Shown here: one piece after another, positions 53,887-61,862 of the stretch
Numbering within the stretch: position 1 is the stretch's first letter
How the letters are laid out: every line of letters starts with the position of its first letter
Assembly: GCA_023957125.1 (NCBI GenBank)
Contig: JAMLHL010000015.1
Location: 53,442-117,441 of the forward strand
DNA from: Chitinophagaceae bacterium
Lineage (GTDB): Bacteria; Bacteroidota; Bacteroidia; Chitinophagales; Chitinophagaceae
Length of the DNA: 64,000 bases
Direction: 5' to 3'
Notes under the pieces: generated by a model
Told to the model about the DNA's origin: nothing
Seen by the model: only the letters and a program-made list of their open reading frames with translations
Database searches by the model: none
Position numbers and translations under genes: made by a program

Positions 53887-53940
53887 TTTTTTGTTTTTAG
53901 ACGAGATGAAAAAATAACTATTGCGAATGCAAGATTAGAA

Positions 53941-53972
53941 CAAATTTATTACTCTACCAAATTTGTAGAGTA
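53941..53972 (-). promoter_or_regulatory. Promoter and inverted-repeat operator for leader peptide and susC
   Basis: On the minus strand TAAATTTG (53948-53941) matches the -7 consensus TAnnTTTG exactly. Just upstream, TACTCTAC (53950-53957) and GTAGAGTA (53965-53972) form a perfect 8-bp inverted repeat with a 7-nt spacer. The repeat sits between the -7 and -33 positions, where a regulator would control polymerase binding. The regulator is not encoded nearby. Confidence 0.6.
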
Positions 53973-54001
53973 TGTTTTTCTTTTTTTCCGTCAATCAAAG
54001 C

Positions 54002-54058
54002 AACCTGTCAGGTTATGGTTGGAAAACCTTTGCTTCATGAAGACCAACCTGACAGGTT
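54002..54058. repeat. AACCTGTCAGGTT inverted repeat downstream of the fucosidase
   Basis: AACCTGTCAGGTT (54002-54014) and its inverse complement AACCTGACAGGTT (54046-54058) can pair as a 13-bp stem. The right arm lies 9 nt past the fucosidase stop. The 14-mer GACCAACCTGACAG here recurs at 55571-55584 on the other side of the gene. It may serve as a terminator or be a dispersed repeat. Confidence 0.65.
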
Positions 54059-54067
54059 AATGCATTG

Positions 54068-55495
54068 TCACATTTCTATCTTAAACACCGCTGCATATTT
54101 TCCTTTCCATTTGTTTTTAACCAACATGGGGATCTCAATAACGGTATTGCCGTTTTCTACTTTCCATTTCAGGCTGGCGCCGTTGCCTAATAAACGGATT
54201 TTGCTTTTAGCAGGCGCTTCAAATTTTTTCAATACCACCTGTAGCGGAAGGTTCACGTTTTCCTCTTTGGACAGGTAGAAAGCATATTGTGTTTTCTCAG
54301 TTTTTGACTGGGTGAAATACACATTACCCGATTCATAAGGCGCTAAAGGTATTGATCCGTATATGGCTTCGCTGTTGATCTTCATCCATGCGCCAATTTC
54401 ATGCAGCCTGGAATAAGCCACCGGATCCCAGTCGCCATCCGGCCCCGGGCCGATGTTCAGCAGCAGATTGCCACCCCGGGCTACAATCTGTATCAGCATC
54501 CGGACGATCTGTTGTGCCGATTTATAGTGATCGTGGGGTACATAGCTCCAGGAATTGCCCATCGTGATGCAACTTTCCCAGGGATAGGGCAGCAGTTCGT
54601 GAGGCACTTCCTGCTCGGGAGTGGTATAATTTTCATAAGGCCCGGTTACCGTTCTATCCACTATTAACAATCCGGGTTGATAGCTCCTTGCCATTCCGGC
54701 TATACGTTCCATGTCAATATCCTGGTTGGTTTTAATCCCGCGCTGCCATTCCACCGTGGTATCCACCGTTGACAAAGGCCGCACCCAGCCGCCATCCAGC
54801 CAAAGGATGTCCACTTTCCCATATTCACTCATCAGTTCTTTGATCTGGTTGTAGGTGAAGTTTTTGAAAGCCTCCCAGCGTTCGGGATATTTTGCAGGAT
54901 CGTAGTTCACATTTCTATCCTTAGGTGGGAAATAAGGCCACCAGTAATTCTTATTGTGCCAGTCGGGTTTTGAAAAATAAGCCCCTATCGCAAAACCCTG
55001 ATCCCGAAAGGCATTAAAGATCTCTTTGGTTACATCGCTTTTGGGATTTTTGGAGAACGGCGTTTTGGGATCGGTGATTTTATAATCGCTTTCTTTGGTA
55101 TCAAACATACTAAAACCGTCATGATGCTTGGTCGTGAAGATCATATACTTCATGCCCGCTTCTTTGGCGGCAGTTACCCATTTTTGGGGATTGAATTTTA
55201 CCGGGTCAAAAGTGGTTTGCAGGTTTTCATAGGCCTTCAGGTACTCAAAATAGTTAGTTGCATAAGGCCCTTTCCTTTGCGTCCATCCTTCATCTTCCGG
55301 GCAGATGCTCCAACTTTCCACTATTCCCCACTGGCTGTAGGTGCCCCAATGCATGAAGAGCCCGAATTTCATATCCTGCCAGCGGGTTAGATTGGCCAGT
55401 ACCTCCGGCTCGGTGGGTTTTACATATTTTTTATACTGACCGCTGCCGGAAAGCCAGCCGGCTAATACAAGAAGGGTAAGAAAGAATTGTCTCAT
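54068..55495 (-). CDS. Secreted GH29 alpha-L-fucosidase
   Basis: A 475-residue glycoside hydrolase with signal peptide (MRQFFLTLLVLAGWLSGSGQ). The GH29 N-terminal barrel is clear: RWQDMKFGLFMHWGTYSQWG, YMIFTTKHHDGFSMFDTKESDY, and the nucleophile Asp in VDILWLDGGWV. Acid/base candidates lie in the TPEQEVP region. A C-terminal beta domain follows. It releases terminal alpha-L-fucose. It is flanked by short repeats and not linked to either SusC/SusD pair by close spacing. Confidence 0.9.
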   Translation of the reverse strand: MRQFFLTLLVLAGWLSGSGQYKKYVKPTEPEVLANLTRWQDMKFGLFMHWGTYSQWGIVESWSICPEDEGWTQRKGPYATNYFEYLKAYENLQTTFDPVKFNPQKWVTAAKEAGMKYMIFTTKHHDGFSMFDTKESDYKITDPKTPFSKNPKSDVTKEIFNAFRDQGFAIGAYFSKPDWHNKNYWWPYFPPKDRNVNYDPAKYPERWEAFKNFTYNQIKELMSEYGKVDILWLDGGWVRPLSTVDTTVEWQRGIKTNQDIDMERIAGMARSYQPGLLIVDRTVTGPYENYTTPEQEVPHELLPYPWESCITMGNSWSYVPHDHYKSAQQIVRMLIQIVARGGNLLLNIGPGPDGDWDPVAYSRLHEIGAWMKINSEAIYGSIPLAPYESGNVYFTQSKTEKTQYAFYLSKEENVNLPLQVVLKKFEAPAKSKIRLLGNGASLKWKVENGNTVIEIPMLVKNKWKGKYAAVFKIEM

Positions 55496-55570
55496 ACCGG
55501 TATGTTTTTAAGGAAGAAATTTTTTAATCATTCAAAAGTAATGGGAAAAATGATGGAAATATGTTTTGAG

Positions 55571-55584
55571 GACCAACCTGACAG
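55571..55584. repeat. GACCAACCTGACAG repeat upstream of the fucosidase
   Basis: An exact 14-bp copy, in the same orientation, of the sequence at 54042-54055. The two copies flank the fucosidase gene as direct repeats. A related inverse phrase (ATCAGGTTGAACC) overlaps the end of the ERCC4 gene. Confidence 0.6.
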
Positions 55585-55601
55585 TTATTCCGCTTTAACC
55601 A

Positions 55602-56255
55602 TCAGGTTGAACCTTCATGACAGATTGTATGGATGAATGCATGGATTTTCTCTGCCTTATTTTCACCTATTCCTTCCACCTCTCTCAACTCCCGTTCAGT
55701 AGCATTGATCACAGTTTTCAGACTACCCATCTTTTTCAACAAACGCACCGCCAATTCCGGGCCAACTCCCGGCAATGCCTGCAAAAGAGACAATTGCCTG
55801 CACGACTTCCGGCTTTGCCGGAAATGTTCCGGGCGGGCGCCTGTTACCCGGATGGAAATATCCTGTTGAGCGATCATCAAAATTATTCCCGCTGTATCCT
55901 GCGGATCTTTGGAAAACAACACCGGCAGTTGCCAGGACACTGCAACAGAAAGCAGGGCGCCCCGGACAGCCTCCTCGTGGATGTCATAAGCAGAGTTATA
56001 CGGATCGCCTTCTATCACCAGCAAGGGCCGGGGAAACGATCGCTTCAGTTTGGCCACCTGTGAAAAAAGACGGCCTGAAACCAGGCTCTGCACAAAATCC
56101 TCCCTGGATTTTCTTTCAATACCGATCGCTTTGTTGATAATATAGTCTCCTGAAAACAGCGAAGAAACCGACACCGAAACAGCGGTATTTTTAGCGAGTA
56201 ATTCAGGGATGCCGGAAGGGTTTTCCCTGAAATCTATCTGGATGGAAATCAACAT
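55602..56255 (-). CDS. XPF/Mus81-like nuclease (ERCC4 domain plus tandem HhH)
   Basis: A 217-residue protein. Residues about 5-135 form an ERCC4 nuclease domain with the diagnostic IGIERKSREDF (ERKxxxD) and an upstream IDFRE motif. Residues about 150-213 form a tandem helix-hairpin-helix DNA-binding domain (LQALPGVGPELAVRLLKKMGS and LREVEGIGENKAEKI). The layout equals the nuclease half of archaeal XPF/Hef without helicase, which cuts branched DNA. It occurs alone here, 107 nt upstream of the fucosidase. Confidence 0.85.
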   Translation of the reverse strand: MLISIQIDFRENPSGIPELLAKNTAVSVSVSSLFSGDYIINKAIGIERKSREDFVQSLVSGRLFSQVAKLKRSFPRPLLVIEGDPYNSAYDIHEEAVRGALLSVAVSWQLPVLFSKDPQDTAGIILMIAQQDISIRVTGARPEHFRQSRKSCRQLSLLQALPGVGPELAVRLLKKMGSLKTVINATERELREVEGIGENKAEKIHAFIHTICHEGST

Positions 56256-56324
56256 AGGTTAGATATTTTAGATTAGCAAAAATGTTTACCGGCACATAAT
56301 GTCCTCAAAAATAAGTAACAGTTG

Positions 56325-56382
56325 CGAAATGTGAGAGTGCGAGAGTGTGAGAGTGTGAGAAATGTGAGAAATGTGAGAAATG
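56325..56382. repeat. Short tandem repeat GTGAGA-based microsatellite
   Basis: Units of 8 bp (GAGAGTGT/GAGAGTGC) change into three 9-bp units (TGTGAGAAA). It is non-coding and lies between divergent genes; length variation is likely. Confidence 0.7.
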
Positions 56383-56431
56383 CTTGCCCCGATAAGTAGA
56401 AGCAACTGCCCTGACAGATCGAAGGCCCTGC

Positions 56432-56448
56432 CCTGAGCTTGTCGAAGG
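56432..56448. repeat. CCTTCGACAAGCTCAGG dispersed repeat, copy 3 (inverted)
   Basis: CCTGAGCTTGTCGAAGG, the exact inverse complement of the copy at 14848-14864. It lies in the region between the ERCC4 gene and the Gfo/Idh/MocA gene. Confidence 0.75.
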
Positions 56449-56564
56449 GAAGGTCCTGAAATTACGGTATTATCTCTAAAATTTCCCGCAATGGCCAATT
56501 TCGACAGTTATTTAACGAATATTATTTTAAATTGCATTTTCACTCAAAAAATTACCATTCACCC

Positions 56565-57869
56565 ATGAATAGTCAAAAACGAAGGACTTTCCTCAAACTT
56601 TCCGGCATGGCCATCACAGCAAGTGCAATCCCGTTTAATATTACACATGCTGATCCTGTACATAAAAAAAGGAATGCAGATACCCTCAAAATCGGTCTGA
56701 TCGGTTGCGGCGGACGGGGCAGCGGAGCGGCCAGCCAGGCATTATCGGCGGATCCCAATGTGGTCCTTCACGCTATGGGAGACATTTTCCGGGATCAATT
56801 AGATAAGTCACTGAAAAACATCAGGGAGATCCACGGCGACAAAGCCAATGTGAGTCCCGAACATCAATATATTGGTTTTGATGCCTATAAAAAGGTGCTT
56901 GACTCCGGGGTGGATGTGGTAGTTCATGCTACACCGCCGGCATTTCGTCCGCTGCACATTGAAGCGGCAGTTGAAGCGGGCAAACATATTTTTTGTGAAA
57001 AGCCCGCAGCGGTAGATGCACCAGGCATCAGACGGATTATGGCTGCCGCCAGGAAGGCGAAAGAAAAGAACCTCAACTTTGTTCAGGGCTTCTGCTGGCG
57101 TTTTCACGATCCTAAAAAAGCCACCTTCGGAAAGGTCGTTGACGGCGCAATAGGTCCGCTTTCAGCTGTATATACTACTTACAATACGGGCGCAACCTAC
57201 CGGAGCTGGCATCCCGAAAACCCACAGCTTGAATCTGCCGAATGGCAGGTAAGGAACTGGCCTTTCTTCAACTGGTTGTCGGGAGATCATCTTGTTGAAC
57301 AGGCAGTGCACAGCATTGACTTTATGAGTTGGGCTTTTGGAGATGTGGCCCCGTTATCCGCGGTGGCAACAGGAGGGAGACAGGTTCGGACAGAAGCGCA
57401 ATATGGAAATATTTTTGATCATTTTGCCATCACCTATGAATACCCCGGAGACGCAAAAGCTTATCATTTCAGTCGCCAGCAAGCCGGCTGCTTCGGAGGA
57501 TATGCCGCGGAAATGTGGGGTACCAAAGGAAAAGCAATAGCCGACTGCTCCCGCAATTTCCACGAGGTTAAAACCGGGAAAAAAGTGTGGACTTATAACG
57601 GCCCTCAGAACGACATGTATCAAACGGAACACAATGAACTTTTTGCGGCTATACGTAAAGGTAAAGTTATCAGCCAGGGAGAAGCTTTAGCCCACAGTTC
57701 CATGCTGGCTATCATGGGAAGAATGGCGGCCTATACCGGTAAAAAGATCAGTTGGGACGAAGCACTGCAATCCACCGAAGAATTAGGTCCTCCCGTTGAA
57801 AATTATACACTGGATATGACAATCCCCATGACTGCCGTTGCCAGACCGGGCATCACCCCATTTAAATAA
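56565..57869 (+). CDS. Tat-exported Gfo/Idh/MocA-family oxidoreductase
   Basis: A 434-residue NAD(P)-dependent sugar oxidoreductase. The N-terminus has a Tat-like signal (KRRTFLKLSGMAITASAIPF). A Rossmann domain follows (IGLIGCGGRGSG), then the conserved FCEKPAAVD motif with catalytic Lys and the second-domain LVEQAVHSIDFMSWAFGD. Exported members often act on sugar derivatives. It is followed 5 nt later by a sugar isomerase, so both work on one substrate. The ATG at 56565 is chosen over 56532 because the signal starts there. Confidence 0.88.
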   Translation: MNSQKRRTFLKLSGMAITASAIPFNITHADPVHKKRNADTLKIGLIGCGGRGSGAASQALSADPNVVLHAMGDIFRDQLDKSLKNIREIHGDKANVSPEHQYIGFDAYKKVLDSGVDVVVHATPPAFRPLHIEAAVEAGKHIFCEKPAAVDAPGIRRIMAAARKAKEKNLNFVQGFCWRFHDPKKATFGKVVDGAIGPLSAVYTTYNTGATYRSWHPENPQLESAEWQVRNWPFFNWLSGDHLVEQAVHSIDFMSWAFGDVAPLSAVATGGRQVRTEAQYGNIFDHFAITYEYPGDAKAYHFSRQQAGCFGGYAAEMWGTKGKAIADCSRNFHEVKTGKKVWTYNGPQNDMYQTEHNELFAAIRKGKVISQGEALAHSSMLAIMGRMAAYTGKKISWDEALQSTEELGPPVENYTLDMTIPMTAVARPGITPFK

Positions 57870-57874
57870 CCAAT

Positions 57875-58765
57875 ATGCAAAGAAGAGATTTCATCAGAAA
57901 TACGGCCTTATATACAGCGGCAACCACTATCGGCATTCCATCCATCGCTGAACAAAATTCCTTCAAGCCGAAAATCAAAAAGAGTCTGAAGATCGAAATG
58001 GTGAAAGAGGGTAATACCATTTTGGAAAAATTCAGGCTCCTGAAAGACCTGGGTTATGATGGCGTGGAATTCAGTTCCCCGCATTCTTTTAATCACCGTG
58101 AAATTCTTGAAGCCAAGCAAAAAACAGGTTTGGAAATTCCGGGAGTTGTAAATTCAAAACACTGGAAGCTGCCTCTGTCTTCTCCCGATCCTGCTATCAG
58201 GAAACAATGTTCGGATTCCGTCATCGAATCTTTGAATGATTGTAAGATGTACGGTGGTACCACCGTATTACTGGTGGCAGGGGTAGTGAATGATCAGATC
58301 AGCTATGCCGACGCCTACACACGCACCCAGGCGGAGATCAGGAAACTGATCCCCTATGCGGAAAAGACAGGGATCAAAATTGCTATCGAAAACGTATGGA
58401 ACAACTTTCTCATCAGTCCTTTGGAAGCCGCAAGATATGTGGATGAGATCAATCACCCTTTGGTGGGCTGGTACTTTGACATCGGCAATATTCTTCGCTA
58501 CGGTTGGCCGGAACAATGGATAGAGATACTGAACAAAAGGATCATGAAATTAGACGTTAAGGAATACAGCCGTAAAAAGCAAAACGATGAGGGGCTGTGG
58601 AAAGGCTTTGATGTGGAACTGACAGAAGGAGACAATAACTGGCCGGTGATTATTCAGGCTCTGGAAAAAATAGGATATAACGGCTGGGCCTCGGCAGAAG
58701 TTCCGGGAGGCGGCAGAGAAAGATTGAAAGTAGTGATTGACGGGATGAATAAGATATTTGGATGA
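57875..58765 (+). CDS. Tat-exported sugar phosphate isomerase/epimerase (AP endonuclease 2-like barrel)
   Basis: A 296-residue TIM barrel with a Tat-type N-terminus (MQRRDFIRNTALYTAATTIG). Metal-binding residues are in KIAIENVWNNF, VGWYFDIGNILRYGWPEQW and WASAEVPGG. Such enzymes epimerise or isomerise keto sugars and act with Gfo/Idh/MocA oxidoreductases, as the 5-nt spacing to the upstream gene indicates. Confidence 0.87.
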   Translation: MQRRDFIRNTALYTAATTIGIPSIAEQNSFKPKIKKSLKIEMVKEGNTILEKFRLLKDLGYDGVEFSSPHSFNHREILEAKQKTGLEIPGVVNSKHWKLPLSSPDPAIRKQCSDSVIESLNDCKMYGGTTVLLVAGVVNDQISYADAYTRTQAEIRKLIPYAEKTGIKIAIENVWNNFLISPLEAARYVDEINHPLVGWYFDIGNILRYGWPEQWIEILNKRIMKLDVKEYSRKKQNDEGLWKGFDVELTEGDNNWPVIIQALEKIGYNGWASAEVPGGGRERLKVVIDGMNKIFG

Positions 58766-58770
58766 TTTAT

Positions 58771-58840
58771 GATTTGAGATTTGAGATTTGAGATTTATTT
58801 GGAGTTTTTGGTTTGACGTTTTTAGTTCGGGGTTGGAATT
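58771..58840. repeat. Heptad-periodic repeat (GATTTGA) downstream of the isomerase
   Basis: GATTTGA is repeated three times from 58771 with a fourth partial copy, then a phrase (GGAGTTTTTGGTTTGACG) related to the one at 17231-17275. Confidence 0.65.
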
Positions 58841-58920
58841 TGTCTAATCTTCGATTGTTGGAACTACCGGCCGGAAATTTATCAATATTGCTCACATTAC
58901 ATCCCGATTTTCCCTGGCTT

Positions 58921-59010
58921 CTGAATGCGGTCTTCGGTGCTTCGCTGAATGCGGTCTGACCTCGGCGCTTCCCGTGAATGCGGTCTGACCTCCGGTACCG
59001 ACCGCATTCA
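58921..59010. repeat. Palindromic element with triplicated TGAATGCGGTCT, downstream of the SpmAB fusion gene
   Basis: TGAATGCGGTCT occurs at 58922, 58946 and 58975. The last copy pairs with GACCGCATTCA (59000-59010) as a perfect 11-bp stem around a 14-nt loop that differs by one base from the loop at 27826-27839. The element ends 15 nt past the stop of the minus-strand gene. Confidence 0.75.
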
Positions 59011-59025
59011 GCGGAGTACAATCAA

Positions 59026-60264
59026 TTAATGAAAAAATAAGTACCCCACGCCGATAGCGGTGATCACGCCTGCAAGGTCGGCTAATAACATCACAGGAAT
59101 AGCATAGCGCGTATTCCTGATAGATACCGCGCCAAAATATACCGCTACTACGTAAAAAGTGGTGTCACTGGTGCCCTGGAAAATACTGGACAGCCGGCCT
59201 ATAAAAGAATCGGCGCCATAGGTATTCATGGCATCTACCATCATGCCCCTCGCGCCGGCGCCACTCAGTGGCTTCATAAAAGCCGTAGGCAGAGCCTCCA
59301 CAAAATCGGTATTCAGTCCCATCCAGGCAAACAGCGTCCGGAAACCATCCGTAATATAATCGAATACGCCGGAATTGCGCAAGACGCTTATTGCTACCAG
59401 CATAGCGATCAGGTAAGGGATGATCCGGACGGCAATTTCAAAACCGCCTTTGGCGCCATCTACAAAGGCTTCAAACAGGTTCACTTTTTTTCTCCAGCCC
59501 CCCAATAAAAAAGCCAGGAAGATCAACAGGATGATCCCGCTGCTCAAAGTGGAAGAAAAACGTTCCAGGCTGGACTGATCCAGCGTGGTGAGATACCAGA
59601 CCAGGGCCGCGATGACTGCCGATAATCCCCCGATCCAGGCCAGTATCACCGGTTGAAACAACCGTATCTTCTGGCGGAAGGATACAATGAATAAAGCCGC
59701 CATCGTAGCGCTGAAGGTAACGATCATACAGGGTACAAAAATATCCGTGGGATTGGCTGCAGCAGGGGTTACTGAGGCCCGCATAGCCATCACACTTACC
59801 GGAATAAGTGTGAGTCCGCTGGCATGCAGGATCAGGAACATCAGTTGGGCATTGCTGGCGGTGTTTTTATCCGGATTCAACTCCTGCAAACTCTCCATAG
59901 CTTTTATGCCAAAGGGTGTAGCAGCATTGTCGAGCCCCAACAAATTAGCCGAAAAGTTCATCATCATGTGCCCGGTAGCGGGATGATTTTTGGGCAGTTC
60001 GGGAAAGAGTTTTGAAAAGAAGGGAGCAACCAGTCTTGACAGGAAACTGATAGCGCCGGCTCTTTCCCCGATCTTCATAAAACCCAGGAACAGCGCCATA
60101 ATCCCCACTAATTTCAGCGAGATATCAAAACCATCGTTAGCGGCCTTAAAAATTCCGTCTATCAGCGCCTGGAAGATCGCGGCGTCGGCATAAAAGGCCC
60201 ACCTGATAAAGGCGATCGCAAAAGCCAGCAGGAAAAAAGCCATCCATATATAACTCAAGACCAT
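59026..60264 (-). CDS. SpmA-SpmB fusion, nucleoside-recognition (Gate) domain membrane protein
   Basis: A 412-residue polytopic membrane protein. The first half matches spore maturation protein SpmA (FLGFMKIGERAGAISFLSRLVAPFFSKLFPELP, NLLGLDNAATPFGIKAMESLQ) and the second half SpmB (FVDGAKGGFEIAVRIIPYLIAMLVAI, SSIFQGTSDTTFYVVAVYFG). In Bacillus these are two proteins needed for spore core dehydration. Here they are fused in a non-sporulating lineage, so the role is likely transport of a small solute. Confidence 0.85.
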   Translation of the reverse strand: MVLSYIWMAFFLLAFAIAFIRWAFYADAAIFQALIDGIFKAANDGFDISLKLVGIMALFLGFMKIGERAGAISFLSRLVAPFFSKLFPELPKNHPATGHMMMNFSANLLGLDNAATPFGIKAMESLQELNPDKNTASNAQLMFLILHASGLTLIPVSVMAMRASVTPAAANPTDIFVPCMIVTFSATMAALFIVSFRQKIRLFQPVILAWIGGLSAVIAALVWYLTTLDQSSLERFSSTLSSGIILLIFLAFLLGGWRKKVNLFEAFVDGAKGGFEIAVRIIPYLIAMLVAISVLRNSGVFDYITDGFRTLFAWMGLNTDFVEALPTAFMKPLSGAGARGMMVDAMNTYGADSFIGRLSSIFQGTSDTTFYVVAVYFGAVSIRNTRYAIPVMLLADLAGVITAIGVGYLFFH

Positions 60265-60299
60265 AGTTGAAGGTAAAAGCTAAAACGTAAATGGCAAAA

Positions 60300-60640
60300 A
60301 AATGATATGCCAGGGTGCAGGGGGGAGGTTGCACGTTGCAGGAGGCAGGTCGCAGGGAGGCAGCCATCAGCCATGAGCTATCAGCCTAATACCTATGGCC
60401 TGATACCTCTTCAACTCCTTTGCGCCTTTGCGTCTTTGCGTGAAATGTCTAACGACGAGGTTGCAGGGTATGGTTACAGGAGTATCAGGCTGATGTTTCA
60501 GTTAGGAGTTTGAAGTTTTTAGTTTGGGGTGGTTTTTACCTATAACCATTGAACCTGTATCCTGTGCGACTTGAGACCTGCAACCTGAACCCTGCAACCT
60601 GACTCCAAACTTCCTAACTCCCAAACTATAAACTTCTCTG
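60300..60640. repeat. Long heptad-phrase repeat region between the SpmAB fusion gene and ychF
   Basis: Contains phrases of all types seen elsewhere: GGTTGCA/CCTGCAACC, CCTGATACC, GTTTGAAGTTTTTAGTTTGGGG with its inverse at about 60600-60632, and CTTTGCGCCTTTGCGTCTTTGCG at about 60418-60440. Left and right sides are largely inverse complements. No coding frame is supported in this 490-nt gap. Confidence 0.65.
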
Positions 60641-60698
60641 TTACCTGAGCACTGGTCGCTGTCAATCGCTTTGGTTTTTATAATTCATTGCGTAATGC

Positions 60699-60706
60699 TA
60701 CCTTTG
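60699..60706 (+). promoter_or_regulatory. Bacteroidota -7 box upstream of ychF
   Basis: TACCTTTG, an exact TAnnTTTG match identical to the box before aspS, 52 nt before the ychF ATG. A TTTG at 60671 is a possible -33 element with a rather long spacer. Confidence 0.55.
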
Positions 60707-60758
60707 CCGCCTTAAAAAGAAAAGCGGATAAAATGAACTCCGCATACAAATTATCATC

Positions 60759-61862
60759 ATGGCTTTACAGGCAGGTATAGTGGGATTGCCCAATGTAGGA
60801 AAATCAACTTTGTTTAATGCATTAAGCAGCGCTAAAGCACAGGCGGCCAACTTTCCGTTTTGCACTATTGAACCCAATGTGGGCGTGATCACTGTTCCCG
60901 ACGCACGGCTGATTGAACTGGAAAAATTAGTGAAACCACAACGGGTAGTGCCTACCACGGTAGAGATCGTGGATATAGCCGGGCTGGTGAAAGGCGCGAG
61001 TAAAGGAGAAGGATTAGGCAACCAGTTTTTAGGGAATATCCGCAATACCGATGCTATTATTCATGTGCTGCGTTGCTTCGACGACGACAACGTGATTCAT
61101 GTGGATGGCAGCGTAAACCCGGTAAGGGACAAGGAGATCATTGATACCGAACTGCAGTTGAAAGACCTCGAAAGCATCGAGAAAAAGATCAGCCGTATTG
61201 AAAAAACAGCCCGCACCAGCGGGGATAAGGAACAGGTGCGGGGACTGGAAATCGTACAGCAAATGAAACAGCACCTGGAACAGGGAAAGAACGCGCGATC
61301 ATTTGTCGTTAGCGAGGAAGATAAGGCAAAATTTTTGGACGATATTTTCCTGCTGACCATGAAGCCGGTGATCTATGTATGCAACGTGGATGAAAAAACA
61401 GTGATTTCGGGAAATAAATATACCGCTGCGGTACAGGAGATGGTAAAAGATGAGAATGCCGAGATCCTTTTTGTAAGCGCTGCCATTGAAAGTGAAATTG
61501 CCGCCATGGACAGTTTCGAAGACCGGCAGATGTTCCTGGAAGACCTCGGATTAAAAGAAAGCGGTGTAACCCGCCTGATCCGTTCCACTTATCATCTGCT
61601 GAACCTTATCACTTATTTCACCGCCGGCGTGCAGGAAGTAAGAGCATGGACCATTACCAAAGGAATGCTGGCGCCACAGGCCGCCGGCGTGATCCACTCC
61701 GATTTTGAAAAAGGTTTCATCCGGGCGGAAGTGATCAAATACAACGACTTCATTCAATACCAATCCGAAGCCGCCTGCCGCGATGCCGGGAAATTGGCCG
61801 TACAGGGAAAAGATTATGTGGTGGAAGACGGCGATATCATGCACTTCAGGTTTAATGTATAA
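60759..61862 (+). CDS. ychF: Redox-regulated ATPase YchF (OLA1 family)
   Basis: A 367-residue Obg-like P-loop ATPase. G1 is GLPNVGKSTLFNAL, G3 is DIAGLVKGASKGEGLG, and G4 is the altered VCNVDE (NxxE instead of NKxD), which explains preference for ATP. A helical arm and a C-terminal TGS domain (WTITKGMLAPQAAGVIHSDFEKGFIRAEVI) follow. It binds ribosomes and affects stress responses. The length is typical. Its stop codon abuts the stop of the convergent gene with no gap. Confidence 0.95.
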   Translation: MALQAGIVGLPNVGKSTLFNALSSAKAQAANFPFCTIEPNVGVITVPDARLIELEKLVKPQRVVPTTVEIVDIAGLVKGASKGEGLGNQFLGNIRNTDAIIHVLRCFDDDNVIHVDGSVNPVRDKEIIDTELQLKDLESIEKKISRIEKTARTSGDKEQVRGLEIVQQMKQHLEQGKNARSFVVSEEDKAKFLDDIFLLTMKPVIYVCNVDEKTVISGNKYTAAVQEMVKDENAEILFVSAAIESEIAAMDSFEDRQMFLEDLGLKESGVTRLIRSTYHLLNLITYFTAGVQEVRAWTITKGMLAPQAAGVIHSDFEKGFIRAEVIKYNDFIQYQSEAACRDAGKLAVQGKDYVVEDGDIMHFRFNV

